From: Bog-113 sp963752695
Lineage (GTDB): Bacteria > Acidobacteriota > Terriglobia > Bryobacterales > Bryobacteraceae
DNA: 64,000 nucleotides
NCBI GenBank assembly: GCA_963752695.1
Contig: CAVVZB010000001.1
Coordinates: 930,001-994,000 of the forward strand
Reading direction: 5' to 3'
Part shown: one piece after another, positions 1-7,763 of the stretch
Position numbering within the stretch: the stretch's first letter is position 1
Layout of the letters: the number at the start of each line of letters is the position of its first letter
Translations under genes and position numbers: made by a program
The notes under the pieces: model-generated
The model's input: the letters and a program-made list of their open reading frames with translations, nothing else
What the model was told of the DNA's origin: nothing
Database searches by the model: none

Positions 1-1
1 C

Positions 2-745
2 GCCGACAATCGGCTGGCCGACTACTACACTCCCGCGAACCGCAACTACATGACGCGCAAGGATCTGGATCTAGGCAATACCACTCCCGCGGTGTTCCCT
101 TACAAGGATCGTGAACTGCTGGTTGCAGCCGGCAAAGAAGGCGTGCTCTATCTGCTTGACACGGCCAAGTTGGGCGGAGCCGATCACCGGACGCCTCTAT
201 TTCGCAGCCCCATGTACATGAATGAAGGCGCGAATTTGGCGAGCCATGGATTCTGGGGAGCCTTCGCCACATGGCAGGACGAAGCCAAAACACGATGGAT
301 TTATGCCCCGGCCTTGGGTCCCATTGCGAGTCAGGCGCCCACCTTCGCTACCAAAAATGGCGATGCACCCGACGGCGCTCTGCTGGCGTTCAAGGTCGAG
401 GACAAAGACGGCGCGCCCGTTCTCGCCCCCATATGGCAGTCGCGCAATCTAAGTGTGCCGGAGCCGCCCGTGGTTGCCAACGGAGTGATCTTTGTGCTTT
501 CCAGTGGCGAATTCACCGGCCAGGTTACTGAAACCGGAGGTCTGCTCAGCACTGCGGATCGCGTCAAGCGGCACACTGGAAACGCCGTTCTTTACGCTTT
601 AGACGCGGCCACTGGGAAGGAACTGTTTTCCAGTGGGAAGACGATCGAAAGTTTCACTCACTTTAGCGGGCTGGCGCTATCGAGCGGGCACGTTCTAGTC
701 ACGACATATGACAACACGCTTTATTCCTTCGGATTGAAGCAATAA
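2..745 (+). CDS. PQQ-like beta-propeller protein, 3' part
   Basis: The reading frame is open from the first bases of the window and ends at a TAA at 743-745, so only the C-terminal ~247 residues are present. It shows strand-turn repeats of the quinoprotein or BamB-like propeller type: an early stretch with DLGNTTPAVF and GKEGVLYLLD, and a late one with NAVLYALDAATGKELFSSG. These resemble the repeating blades in which a compound is displayed next to a tryptophan or glycine turn in PQQ-binding-like propellers. An internal ATG at 50 is not the true start. Function is inferred from the fold only; it may be a PQQ-dependent dehydrogenase or a non-catalytic propeller. The next gene follows 17 bases later on the same strand, so the two may be co-transcribed. 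Confidence 0.75.
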   Translation, partial: ADNRLADYYTPANRNYMTRKDLDLGNTTPAVFPYKDRELLVAAGKEGVLYLLDTAKLGGADHRTPLFRSPMYMNEGANLASHGFWGAFATWQDEAKTRWIYAPALGPIASQAPTFATKNGDAPDGALLAFKVEDKDGAPVLAPIWQSRNLSVPEPPVVANGVIFVLSSGEFTGQVTETGGLLSTADRVKRHTGNAVLYALDAATGKELFSSGKTIESFTHFSGLALSSGHVLVTTYDNTLYSFGLKQ

Positions 746-762
746 AGGCCGGCTAACAAAAG

Positions 763-1629
763 ATGAAACGAAGAAGCTTTCTCCTGGGCGGAGCGGCCGG
801 CACGGTCGCTTTGCATCAGTTCCCCCAGCCATTATTCGCCGCCACGGCTGCCAAGGAAGCCTCAGACCGCATCAGCCTGGGACCGCGTAAAGTAAGCGTC
901 AGCAGGCTAGCGATGGGCACGGGAACCAATGGATCGGGTGGTAGCTCCGATCAAACGAAGAAGTTGGGCATCCGCGGCTTGGCCGATCTCTATAAGTTTG
1001 GCTACGACAACGGAGTTACGTTTTGGGATTCAGCCGACCAGTACGGCAGCCATCCGCATCTGAAACAAGCGTTGAAGAGCGTGAAGCGGGAAAACGTAAC
1101 CATCATGACCAAGACGCACGCGTCGACCGAGGCTGAAATGAAGGCTGATCTTGATCGTTTCCGGCGCGAGCTGAATACTGACTTCATCGACATCCTTCTG
1201 CTGCACTGCATGACTGATGCGGATTGGCCGGAAAAGAAGAAAGGCGCGATGGCGGTGTTAAGCGAGGCGCAGGAACGCGGTATTATCCACACGAAAGGGA
1301 CGTCCTGCCACACTCTTGAAGCCCTGAAAACAGCCGCAGCCAGCAATTGGGTTGAAGTGGATCTTGCCCGAATTAATCCGGCGCAGGTCGCCATGGACGC
1401 GCAGCCCGAAGTCGTCTTGAGCGTACTGAAGCAGATGAAAGCCGCGGGTAAGGGCGTGATCGGGATGAAGATCCTGGGCGCCGGACAGCTCCGGGACCGC
1501 GTGGACGAGTGCTTGCAATATGCTCTCGCCCACAGCTCCATCGTGGATTGCTTCACTATCGGCGCCACAAGTCAATCCGAGCTGGCCGACCTAATTCGAA
1601 AGATTCCAGCAGCCAGCGTCCGAGGTTGA
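763..1629 (+). CDS. Aldo/keto reductase with Tat signal
   Basis: This 288-residue protein opens with a twin-arginine export signal (KRRSFLLGG followed by a hydrophobic stretch to about residue 27), so it is probably exported folded with its nicotinamide cofactor or anchored at the membrane. The aldo/keto reductase catalytic tetrad is visible: D89 and Y94 in WDSADQYG, K117 in MTKTHA and H148 in LLLHCM. Family members reduce aldehydes and ketones with NADPH; the substrate here cannot be read from sequence. Tat-exported aldo/keto reductases are common in Acidobacteria and Planctomycetes. It follows a quinoprotein-like gene by 17 bases and ends a few bases before a convergent gene. Confidence 0.85.
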   Translation: MKRRSFLLGGAAGTVALHQFPQPLFAATAAKEASDRISLGPRKVSVSRLAMGTGTNGSGGSSDQTKKLGIRGLADLYKFGYDNGVTFWDSADQYGSHPHLKQALKSVKRENVTIMTKTHASTEAEMKADLDRFRRELNTDFIDILLLHCMTDADWPEKKKGAMAVLSEAQERGIIHTKGTSCHTLEALKTAAASNWVEVDLARINPAQVAMDAQPEVVLSVLKQMKAAGKGVIGMKILGAGQLRDRVDECLQYALAHSSIVDCFTIGATSQSELADLIRKIPAASVRG

Positions 1630-1634
1630 ACCTC

Positions 1635-2981
1635 TCAGGGATTGCTGATCGCTGGATAGCGGATCACCGTAGCATTTACCAGGCTCACAACATCCTTTCC
1701 AGCAGTGCTCAAAGCAGCTTGAAAGCTGATCGAAATGGGCGCAGTTACCGGCGTTGTCGTCGTCGTCAGCATGGTAGCCAGAGGCAGTGCCGAACCGTAG
1801 CTTTCGCCGGCGATCTGCGTGCTGCCGGGAGCCATCGCAGCCTCGAATTTGCCATTGATCGCGGTATCCGCTGTCCCGGCAACTCGTTGCAGTGCCGGGA
1901 CTCCACCCCAGCCAGCCGAATAGGTGAAGCCGCTAAGCGTTCCGGAGTGCGCGAAAAGAAATCGGACCTCGACACGATCGCCCACGCTGAGAAAGTTGGC
2001 TGGTATTGTGCAGCCGCCAAGTTTCGTTAAAATCGTGGCGCTGGTTTGACTACCGGATGTGGAACAGATTACCTGTGGCGAACTAGTTGATAACTGTGGA
2101 AGCGCGACTAACGCTCGGGCTTGGGCGCCACCTGCGGCCACTGAGGCAGCCCGATACCAGGCAACTAGAGTGTCTCCAGGTTGGGGCGAGTTTCCGCTTA
2201 CAAAGGTGACTTGTGAACCAGTGAGGTTGTAATCGAATCCCGGCTTTTGCGCCATCCCGTTTCGAAAGAGCAGGAGCGAACTCGCGGGCGCTGGTTGGGT
2301 CGCCAAGGCGAACGATCCGTTCGAACCATCGACCACGCCCGCCGGCGTCTCCGCGTCGGAGTAAGTCGGCAACTGCGTCGCATCGAAGCACGGCCCCGAC
2401 GTTCCATTCACGTACACGCAGTCATTGAAGTTGCCGGAGATCGTGTCCAGTGCGCCGGTCGGATCTACAATCGCCACCCGGCCCGGAACGTAGGTAGAGC
2501 CTTTCAGGGGGCGCGCCGAAAGGTCCGGAAGCAACCCGGTAACATTTGCTTCCGTTACAGGCCCGCTCGCAACGCCACCACCTCCGCCTGTCAAACCGCC
2601 GGCGCCTCCAGTTGTAGTGCCTGTCCGGACGTCGCGAATGCGCAGCGGCGACGTGCTCGGCGGAACCATCCAGGTTTCCCCGAACTGAATCATCCCGTCG
2701 CTGGAGTATTCAACGTTGTATGGCTGACTGGGAACCGCATTCGTGTTCGGAACCAGCTGTACATACAAATTTCCATTGACAATCGGTACCGAGATCGTCT
2801 GCATCCCGATCGCGGAGTGGTCCCCCGCTTCGAACGAGTACCAGGTGATGACTGCCGTGGCGTTCATGCGCGTGCCATCTGCTTTATAGATAGTGTCCTG
2901 GATGGTAGTCAACGGCGGCTGGGCCCATGCCGCTGCCGCGCCCACCAGAATAAGTAAGGCCATAACACGGCCGATCGACAT
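1635..2981 (-). CDS. Secreted protein of unknown function
   Basis: About 448 residues from an ATG at 2981, chosen because a GGGAGG ribosome site lies just upstream and because it places a clean signal peptide (MSIGRVMALLILVGAAAAWA) at the N-terminus; a longer frame starts at 3026. After the signal comes a beta-rich domain beginning PPLTTIQDTIYKADGTRMNA, a glycine-rich linker, then a segment with LLLFRNGMAQKPGFDYNLTG and GDTLVAWYR. That last segment resembles the beta-sandwich repeats seen in phage tail or receptor-binding proteins, but no phage genes surround it. I do not recognise the family. It is likely exported to the periplasm or surface. Confidence 0.6.
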   Translation of the reverse strand: MSIGRVMALLILVGAAAAWAQPPLTTIQDTIYKADGTRMNATAVITWYSFEAGDHSAIGMQTISVPIVNGNLYVQLVPNTNAVPSQPYNVEYSSDGMIQFGETWMVPPSTSPLRIRDVRTGTTTGGAGGLTGGGGGVASGPVTEANVTGLLPDLSARPLKGSTYVPGRVAIVDPTGALDTISGNFNDCVYVNGTSGPCFDATQLPTYSDAETPAGVVDGSNGSFALATQPAPASSLLLFRNGMAQKPGFDYNLTGSQVTFVSGNSPQPGDTLVAWYRAASVAAGGAQARALVALPQLSTSSPQVICSTSGSQTSATILTKLGGCTIPANFLSVGDRVEVRFLFAHSGTLSGFTYSAGWGGVPALQRVAGTADTAINGKFEAAMAPGSTQIAGESYGSALPLATMLTTTTTPVTAPISISFQAALSTAGKDVVSLVNATVIRYPAISNP

Positions 2982-3169
2982 ATAAGGTTCAACCTCCCAG
3001 AAAGGCCGTAAGGTCCTTCTGGCCAACAGTCTAGGAGCGCATACGCCCGCGCATTCCTTAGCCGCGCAGCGTGGAAACGTCCGATCTGATTCAAACTAGT
3101 AGACTTACAGAAATTTTTTCAAGCGGTGAACGGACCTACAGAGATGGACTAATTGCCGTGTAATAAGCT

Positions 3170-4117
3170 GTGAGCGTGAAACATCTGCTCCTCTGCGCGC
3201 TTTCCCTTCTGGCATTGTCCGCGCCTCCCGCTCCAGCCGCCGGTCCCATCGCTGTCATGCTGCTGGATGGTCAAAGCGGCGGACCCTATCATGCCTGGCA
3301 GCTCACCACGCCCGTCCTCAAGAAGGAGTTGGAAGACAGCGGCCTGTTTCAGGTAACCGTCGCGACCGCGCCTCAAGCCAGTGGTGATTTCTCCAGCTTT
3401 CATCCGGAGTTCGGCAAATTTCAGGTGATCGTTTCCAACCTCGACTCTCCGGATTGGCCCGCGGACCTGAAGACTCAATTCGAAGCCTTTGTCAGCGGTG
3501 GGGGCGGGCTGGTGATCGTACATGCGGCCAACAATTCCTTTCCCGATTGGCCCGCGTACAACCAAATGATCGGGATCGGCGGATGGCGGAATCGCAACGA
3601 GCATGCCGGTCCGATGTGGTACTTCCAGGGTGACAAGCTGATTTCCGATCCAGCACCGGGCAATGCCGGTGCGCACGGGGCTCGACTGCCGTTCCAAGTC
3701 AAAACGCGCGAACCCGGCCACGCGATCATGAAAGGCTTACCAGCTGAGTGGATGCACGCTTCGGACGAGCTTTATGGCACGCTGCGCGGTCCTGGTGAAC
3801 ATATGACCGTGCTCGCGACCGCGTATTCCGATCCGGCCAACCATGGAAGCGGCCACGACGAGCCCATCTTGATGGTCCTGAAGTACGGCAAGGGGCGCAT
3901 CTTTCACACCGTCATGGGCCATGACATCAGCGCACTCAGCTGCGTCGGATTCATCACCACTTTCCAACGCGGCACGGAGTGGGCGGCGACCGGCAAGGTG
4001 ACCCAGAAAATTCCCACTACCTTTCCCGGTGCCCAGACGGTGAGCTATCGGGTCGATATCGCTGCAATGGACCCCGCCTACAAGAACGGTACGGCGGGAT
4101 TTAACAAGTCCCATTGA
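3170..4117 (+). CDS. ThuA-domain protein
   Basis: A 315-residue secreted protein with a signal peptide (HLLLCALSLLALSAPPAPAA). The body matches the ThuA-like, glutamine-amidotransferase-like fold: a first strand PIAVMLLDGQSGG, a central GGGGLVIVHAANNSF where the nucleophile-elbow region would lie, and a C-terminal KYGKGRIFHTVMGHD. ThuA proteins are linked to sugar (trehalose and related) catabolism, but the reaction is not established for most members. The start is a GTG at 3170; a second GTG at 3176 is also possible. The last 26 codons recur 219 bases downstream as a remnant of a second copy. Confidence 0.85.
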   Translation: MSVKHLLLCALSLLALSAPPAPAAGPIAVMLLDGQSGGPYHAWQLTTPVLKKELEDSGLFQVTVATAPQASGDFSSFHPEFGKFQVIVSNLDSPDWPADLKTQFEAFVSGGGGLVIVHAANNSFPDWPAYNQMIGIGGWRNRNEHAGPMWYFQGDKLISDPAPGNAGAHGARLPFQVKTREPGHAIMKGLPAEWMHASDELYGTLRGPGEHMTVLATAYSDPANHGSGHDEPILMVLKYGKGRIFHTVMGHDISALSCVGFITTFQRGTEWAATGKVTQKIPTTFPGAQTVSYRVDIAAMDPAYKNGTAGFNKSH

Positions 4118-4254
4118 TCGGTATGGTTGCAGCGCTTATTGACTGTACGGGTTCTTCGATCTGACGTTACATGCGTGTAGTTTGAAGATGAATAACCGAG
4201 GGTTACGTGATAATAAATCAACCCTTGAAGTAACACGAATCGCTCACACAGCAC

Positions 4255-4336
4255 GACCGTTAGTTATCGCGTCGATATCGCGGCTATGGGCCCCACCTAC
4301 AAGAACGGCACGGCGGGATTCAATAAGTCACACTGA
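4255..4336 (+). pseudogene. Remnant of a second ThuA gene, 3' end only
   Basis: The stretch is a near copy of the end of the ThuA gene at 4036-4117, offset by exactly 219 bases, and keeps the frame and stop codon: it reads TVSYRVDIAAMGPTYK and then NGTAGFNKSH-stop. Of the 26 shared codons most differences are synonymous third-position changes and only two change the residue (D to G and A to T). That pattern means both copies were once translated and selected. No start or other ThuA sequence is left in front of it. Its last bases overlap the last codons of nadD on the other strand. Confidence 0.8.
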
Positions 4337-4900
4337 CCGGTAAAGGCCATGCTCGCGAATGTACGCGAGCACGCCGGGATCAAGATCGTGAGGAGTTTCC
4401 CCCGCGGCGAGTTGTTGCCGTACCTGCGAGGAAGAAATCGGAAGGCTCACGCCGCGGACTGGTTGGAGCCGTACACCGGCGGGCAGTTGGTAACTGGCAC
4501 CAGGCCGGTCGATCACGGCAAACGTGACGATTGCCGCCAGGTCCTGCCAGCGATACCAGGTGCTGAGCTCGGCAAACGCGTCTGCACCAATGAGGAAATA
4601 GATTTCATCGGATGCGGAAACCGTGGAACGGAGCCGCTCCACGGTCTGAATCGAGTAACTTTTCTCCGGGGTGTCGTCGAGCGTAGATGATGTGAGTATC
4701 CCGTGGCCGCAGCACGCGATTTCAATCATACGCAGCCGATCCGCGTAAGTGGCGAAAGGGCCTTGCGTGCGATGCGGCGGGTTAGCCGCCGGGACAAGCA
4801 GAACGCATTCTAAGGCGCATTGCGAGGCGGCGGCTTCCGCGATTTGGAGGTGCGCGTTATGAATCGGGTCAAACGTGCCCCCGAGGAGGCCGATGCGCAA
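4328..4900 (-). CDS. nadD: Nicotinate-nucleotide adenylyltransferase
   Basis: A 190-residue enzyme of NAD synthesis that joins ATP and nicotinate mononucleotide to make deamido-NAD in the cytoplasm. The nucleotidyltransferase signature is intact: GGTFDPIHNAH at residues 7-17 carries the HxxH motif (H14, H17), and ISSSQVR at 155-161 is the second ATP-binding motif. The length is usual for the bacterial family. It follows the cyclophilin gene by 5 bases on the same strand and is probably co-transcribed with it. The 3' end lies over the ThuA remnant of the opposite strand, so the last residues (LYRSV) may have been altered by that rearrangement. Confidence 0.95.
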   Translation of the reverse strand: MRIGLLGGTFDPIHNAHLQIAEAAASQCALECVLLVPAANPPHRTQGPFATYADRLRMIEIACCGHGILTSSTLDDTPEKSYSIQTVERLRSTVSASDEIYFLIGADAFAELSTWYRWQDLAAIVTFAVIDRPGASYQLPAGVRLQPVRGVSLPISSSQVRQQLAAGETPHDLDPGVLAYIREHGLYRSV

Positions 4901-4905
4901 ACCAG

Positions 4906-5406
4906 TTACGCGCCCGCTTCGGTGCGTTCAATGGTGACCGAGTTGAGCTTCACTTCCTTTTTCGGGCGGTCCTGCCCATCGCGCGGAAGGCGTGAAATCT
5001 TCTCGACCACATCGTAGCCCTCGGTAACTTCGCCGAAGATGCTGTGTTTGTTGTCGAGCCACGGGGTCGCCGCAACAGTCACAAAGAACTGGCTGCCGTT
5101 GGTGTTGGGGCCGGCATTGGCCATGGAGAGCAGACCTTTCTTGGTGTGCTTGAGTTCGGGGACAAACTCATCGGCAAACTTGTAGCCGGGACCGCCGCGT
5201 CCGGAGCCTTCGGGGCAGCCGCCCTGGATCATAAAGTCCGGGATGACGCGATGGAAAATCAAATTGTCGTAGAAGGGTTTGCCGGTCTTGGTGCCTTCCG
5301 CGAGAGAGGTGAAGTTCTCCACCGTCTTCGGGGTCTTGTCGGCGTAGAGGCGCGCAGTAAACTTTCCTTCGCTGGTGTCGAAGTGCGCAAAAACATCGTT
5401 AGGCAT
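4906..5406 (-). CDS. Cyclophilin-type peptidyl-prolyl isomerase
   Basis: A 166-residue cyclophilin without a signal peptide, so probably cytoplasmic. It catalyses cis-trans isomerisation of prolyl bonds. Active-site residues known from human cyclophilin A are visible: R53, F58, M59 and Q61 in FHRVIPDFMIQGG, Q106 and F108 in GSQFFVT, and W116 and H121 in WLDNKHSIFGEV. Bacterial members of this length are usually called PpiB, but several paralogues may exist. It is the first gene of a short pair with nadD. Confidence 0.93.
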   Translation of the reverse strand: MPNDVFAHFDTSEGKFTARLYADKTPKTVENFTSLAEGTKTGKPFYDNLIFHRVIPDFMIQGGCPEGSGRGGPGYKFADEFVPELKHTKKGLLSMANAGPNTNGSQFFVTVAATPWLDNKHSIFGEVTEGYDVVEKISRLPRDGQDRPKKEVKLNSVTIERTEAGA

Positions 5407-5488
5407 TAGTCAATTGTATCGTGGGGGGCGACTGGACCGCCCGGCCCCGATGTGAAGGTCGGGCCGCGGCCGCACGTATCTTCTTGTG

Positions 5489-6283
5489 CCGCCTTGGCTG
5501 ATTCGGGGAGCGATTGCGAATCTTATCGGCTATGTCCGGGCGTGATCGCGGTAGGGTCGATTCTGACCGAAGGAGCGTTGCGCCCGCCTAAAGTCCACGA
5601 GCTTGGGAACCATCCTTGAAAGACGAGCAAGCGGCCACCGCTACAACCGCGGATGGAGTTACGCTTGGCGGGGTTTATCTCGTCCCTGCCTTGAAGCGCC
5701 GGGGCTGCGTGGTCATGCTGCATGGAATCGGCGACACCCATTTCGGGATCGAAGGGCTGGCACGCACGTTCCAATCGGACAGCTTCGCAGTGTTGCTTCC
5801 CGACAGTCGCGGTCATGGTTGGAGCGGTGGCGACCTTGTCACGTACGGCTTAAAAGAAGCAGGCGATGTTCACGCGTGGGTGAACTGGTTGGAAGCTCAT
5901 GACTGCGGAGCGCAGATCTATGGCCTCGGCGAATCTCTGGTTTGGCGCGGTGTTGCTGCGATCGCTAACAATAGCGTATTGGCCAACAGAGCCGGCAGGG
6001 TGCCTTGGATAACTGCGGTGGTGGTTTGGCCTGCTGTTTACGCGAGCCTGGGATACGCGTTTGTGCCTACGGCTTGAGGATGTGGGACGTACCGGCCACG
6101 GAATCGGTACGGCACTCCACCATTCCCGTATTGCTAATTCACGGCTTGCTCGATCGCACTACTTCAATAGAAAATTCCCGTCGTATTGTCGCCGCGAACA
6201 AGCATTCCCTAAACATCACATCAACCACCAGAAAAACGGAACCGTTGGTACACCCACTGTCCAGCCCGGCCCGTGCCCGCTAG
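5489..6283 (+). pseudogene. Decayed alpha/beta hydrolase
   Basis: Pieces of one alpha/beta hydrolase are spread over three frames. An N-terminal membrane-anchor-like part reads LIRGAIANLIGYVRA from 5489 and, in the next frame, VIAVGSILTEGALRPPK from 5542. The core then runs in the third frame from 5592 with VVMLHGIGDTHFG, LLPDSRGHGWSGG and YGLGESLVWRG, where the nucleophile-elbow serine is present but the following glycine is lost. After about 6005 the match returns to the first frame with WDVPATESVRHS and PVLLIHGLLDRTT. The C-terminal histidine region is missing where purF begins on the other strand. The gene cannot make a full product. Confidence 0.75.
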
Positions 6284-7689
6284 CAGCTCGACGCAGCCAG
6301 CAACTGCTCCACTCCGATCAAATCGGTCGGATAGTCGCCGGTATAGCATGCATAGCAGTAACGAGCATCCGTATCCGCGACCGATTTCCGCAGCGACTTC
6401 AGAGACAAGTAGGAGAGCGAATCGGCCTCAACGAATTTTCGAATCTCTTCAACCGAGTTATTGGCCGCAATCAGCTCTTTCCGCGTCGGCGTGTCGACCC
6501 CGTAGAAGCACGGGCTGACGGTCGGCGGACAGGAAACGCGGAGATGCACTTCGCGGGCTCCGGCGGAACGAACCATGCGCACGATCTTGCGGCTGGTTGT
6601 CCCGCGCACGATGGAGTCATCCACTAGGACCACGCGCTTGCCCTCCAGCAGATGCCGCACAGGATTGAGCTTCAGCTTCACGCCAAAATCGCGAATCGCC
6701 TGGGACGGCTCGATAAATGTACGGCCTACATAGTGGTTGCGAATTAGCGCCTGACGAAAGGGCAAGCCGCTCTCCGCCGAGTAGCCAAGCGCGGCGGCCA
6801 CGCCCGAATCGGGAACCGGCACCACAATATCGGCGTCGGCGGGAGCCTCCCGGGCCAGCAGGCACCCGAGCATCTCGCGGGATTCCTGGACGGAGCGGCC
6901 AAAAACCATGGAATCCGGACGAGAGAAATACACATGCTCGAACGCGCACTGGCTTTTTTGCTGTTCCGGCGCAAACCGTTCGCGCGTCACCCCGTCCGGG
7001 CCCACAATCACCATTTCTCCCGGCTGCACTTCGCTCGTATAAACCGCGTCGATTAGATCGAACGCGCAAGTCTCCGAGGCGAAGGCGTAACAAACTTTTC
7101 CGCCGGACAGTTCCATCTGACCCATTGCGAGCGGACGGAATCCATGTGGATCGCGGGCAACGATCACTCGATCCTCGGCTAAAAACACCAGCGAAAATGC
7201 GCCTTCGAGCTGCAAAAGCGCGTCGCGCAGAGCTCCCGCCAGGGTGCGCTCATGGGAGTGCGCCACCAAATGAAGGATCACCTCGGTATCGCTGCTCGCC
7301 TGGAAAATAGCTCCGTTGCGCTCCAACTCGCGCCGCAGTTCCGCCGCGTTCGTAATATTCCCGTTGTGCGCCACCGAGATGCGGCCCTTGTTGCAGTTAA
7401 CGGAAAATGGCTGCGCGTTCAGCAGAGCCGTATCGCCCGATGTCGAATAGCGCGTGTGGCCGATTGCGAGTGAACCAGGAAGCTCCCTCAATACCGGCTG
7501 CGTGAAAATGTCCGCCACCAAACCCATCGACTTGCGGGTGTGGATGACCGCGCCGTCGCTGGTCGAAATGCCCGCGCTTTCCTGTCCCCGGTGCTGCAAG
7601 GCATACAGGCCCAAGTAGGCGAGTTTCGAAGCCTCCGGGTGTCCATAGATCGCTATAACCCCGCACTCATCGTGGAATTTATCGGTCAT
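6280..7689 (-). CDS. purF: Amidophosphoribosyltransferase
   Basis: This 469-residue enzyme makes 5-phosphoribosylamine from PRPP and glutamine, the first step of purine synthesis. The N-terminal amidotransferase nucleophile is C9, after a short propeptide (MTDKFHDE) that would be removed. The glutaminase part includes IGHTRYSTSG and NGNITNA; the phosphoribosyltransferase part has the PRPP loop VVLVDDSIVRGTTS. It is the third gene of a purQ-purL-purF run and starts 74 bases after purL. The stop codon overlaps the end of the decayed hydrolase on the opposite strand. Confidence 0.96.
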   Translation of the reverse strand: MTDKFHDECGVIAIYGHPEASKLAYLGLYALQHRGQESAGISTSDGAVIHTRKSMGLVADIFTQPVLRELPGSLAIGHTRYSTSGDTALLNAQPFSVNCNKGRISVAHNGNITNAAELRRELERNGAIFQASSDTEVILHLVAHSHERTLAGALRDALLQLEGAFSLVFLAEDRVIVARDPHGFRPLAMGQMELSGGKVCYAFASETCAFDLIDAVYTSEVQPGEMVIVGPDGVTRERFAPEQQKSQCAFEHVYFSRPDSMVFGRSVQESREMLGCLLAREAPADADIVVPVPDSGVAAALGYSAESGLPFRQALIRNHYVGRTFIEPSQAIRDFGVKLKLNPVRHLLEGKRVVLVDDSIVRGTTSRKIVRMVRSAGAREVHLRVSCPPTVSPCFYGVDTPTRKELIAANNSVEEIRKFVEADSLSYLSLKSLRKSVADTDARYCYACYTGDYPTDLIGVEQLLAASSC

Positions 7690-7763
7690 TCGTCAGCCAG
7701 GCTCCGTTTATCGCGGGATTGGTGGTTACAGGGTTGAAGTTCGATATGCCGATGCGCGCGGAG

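Noticed and set aside
6717..7310. 197-codon plus-strand frame over purF
   Set aside because: Arg/Pro-rich shadow frame with no domain; purF is certain.
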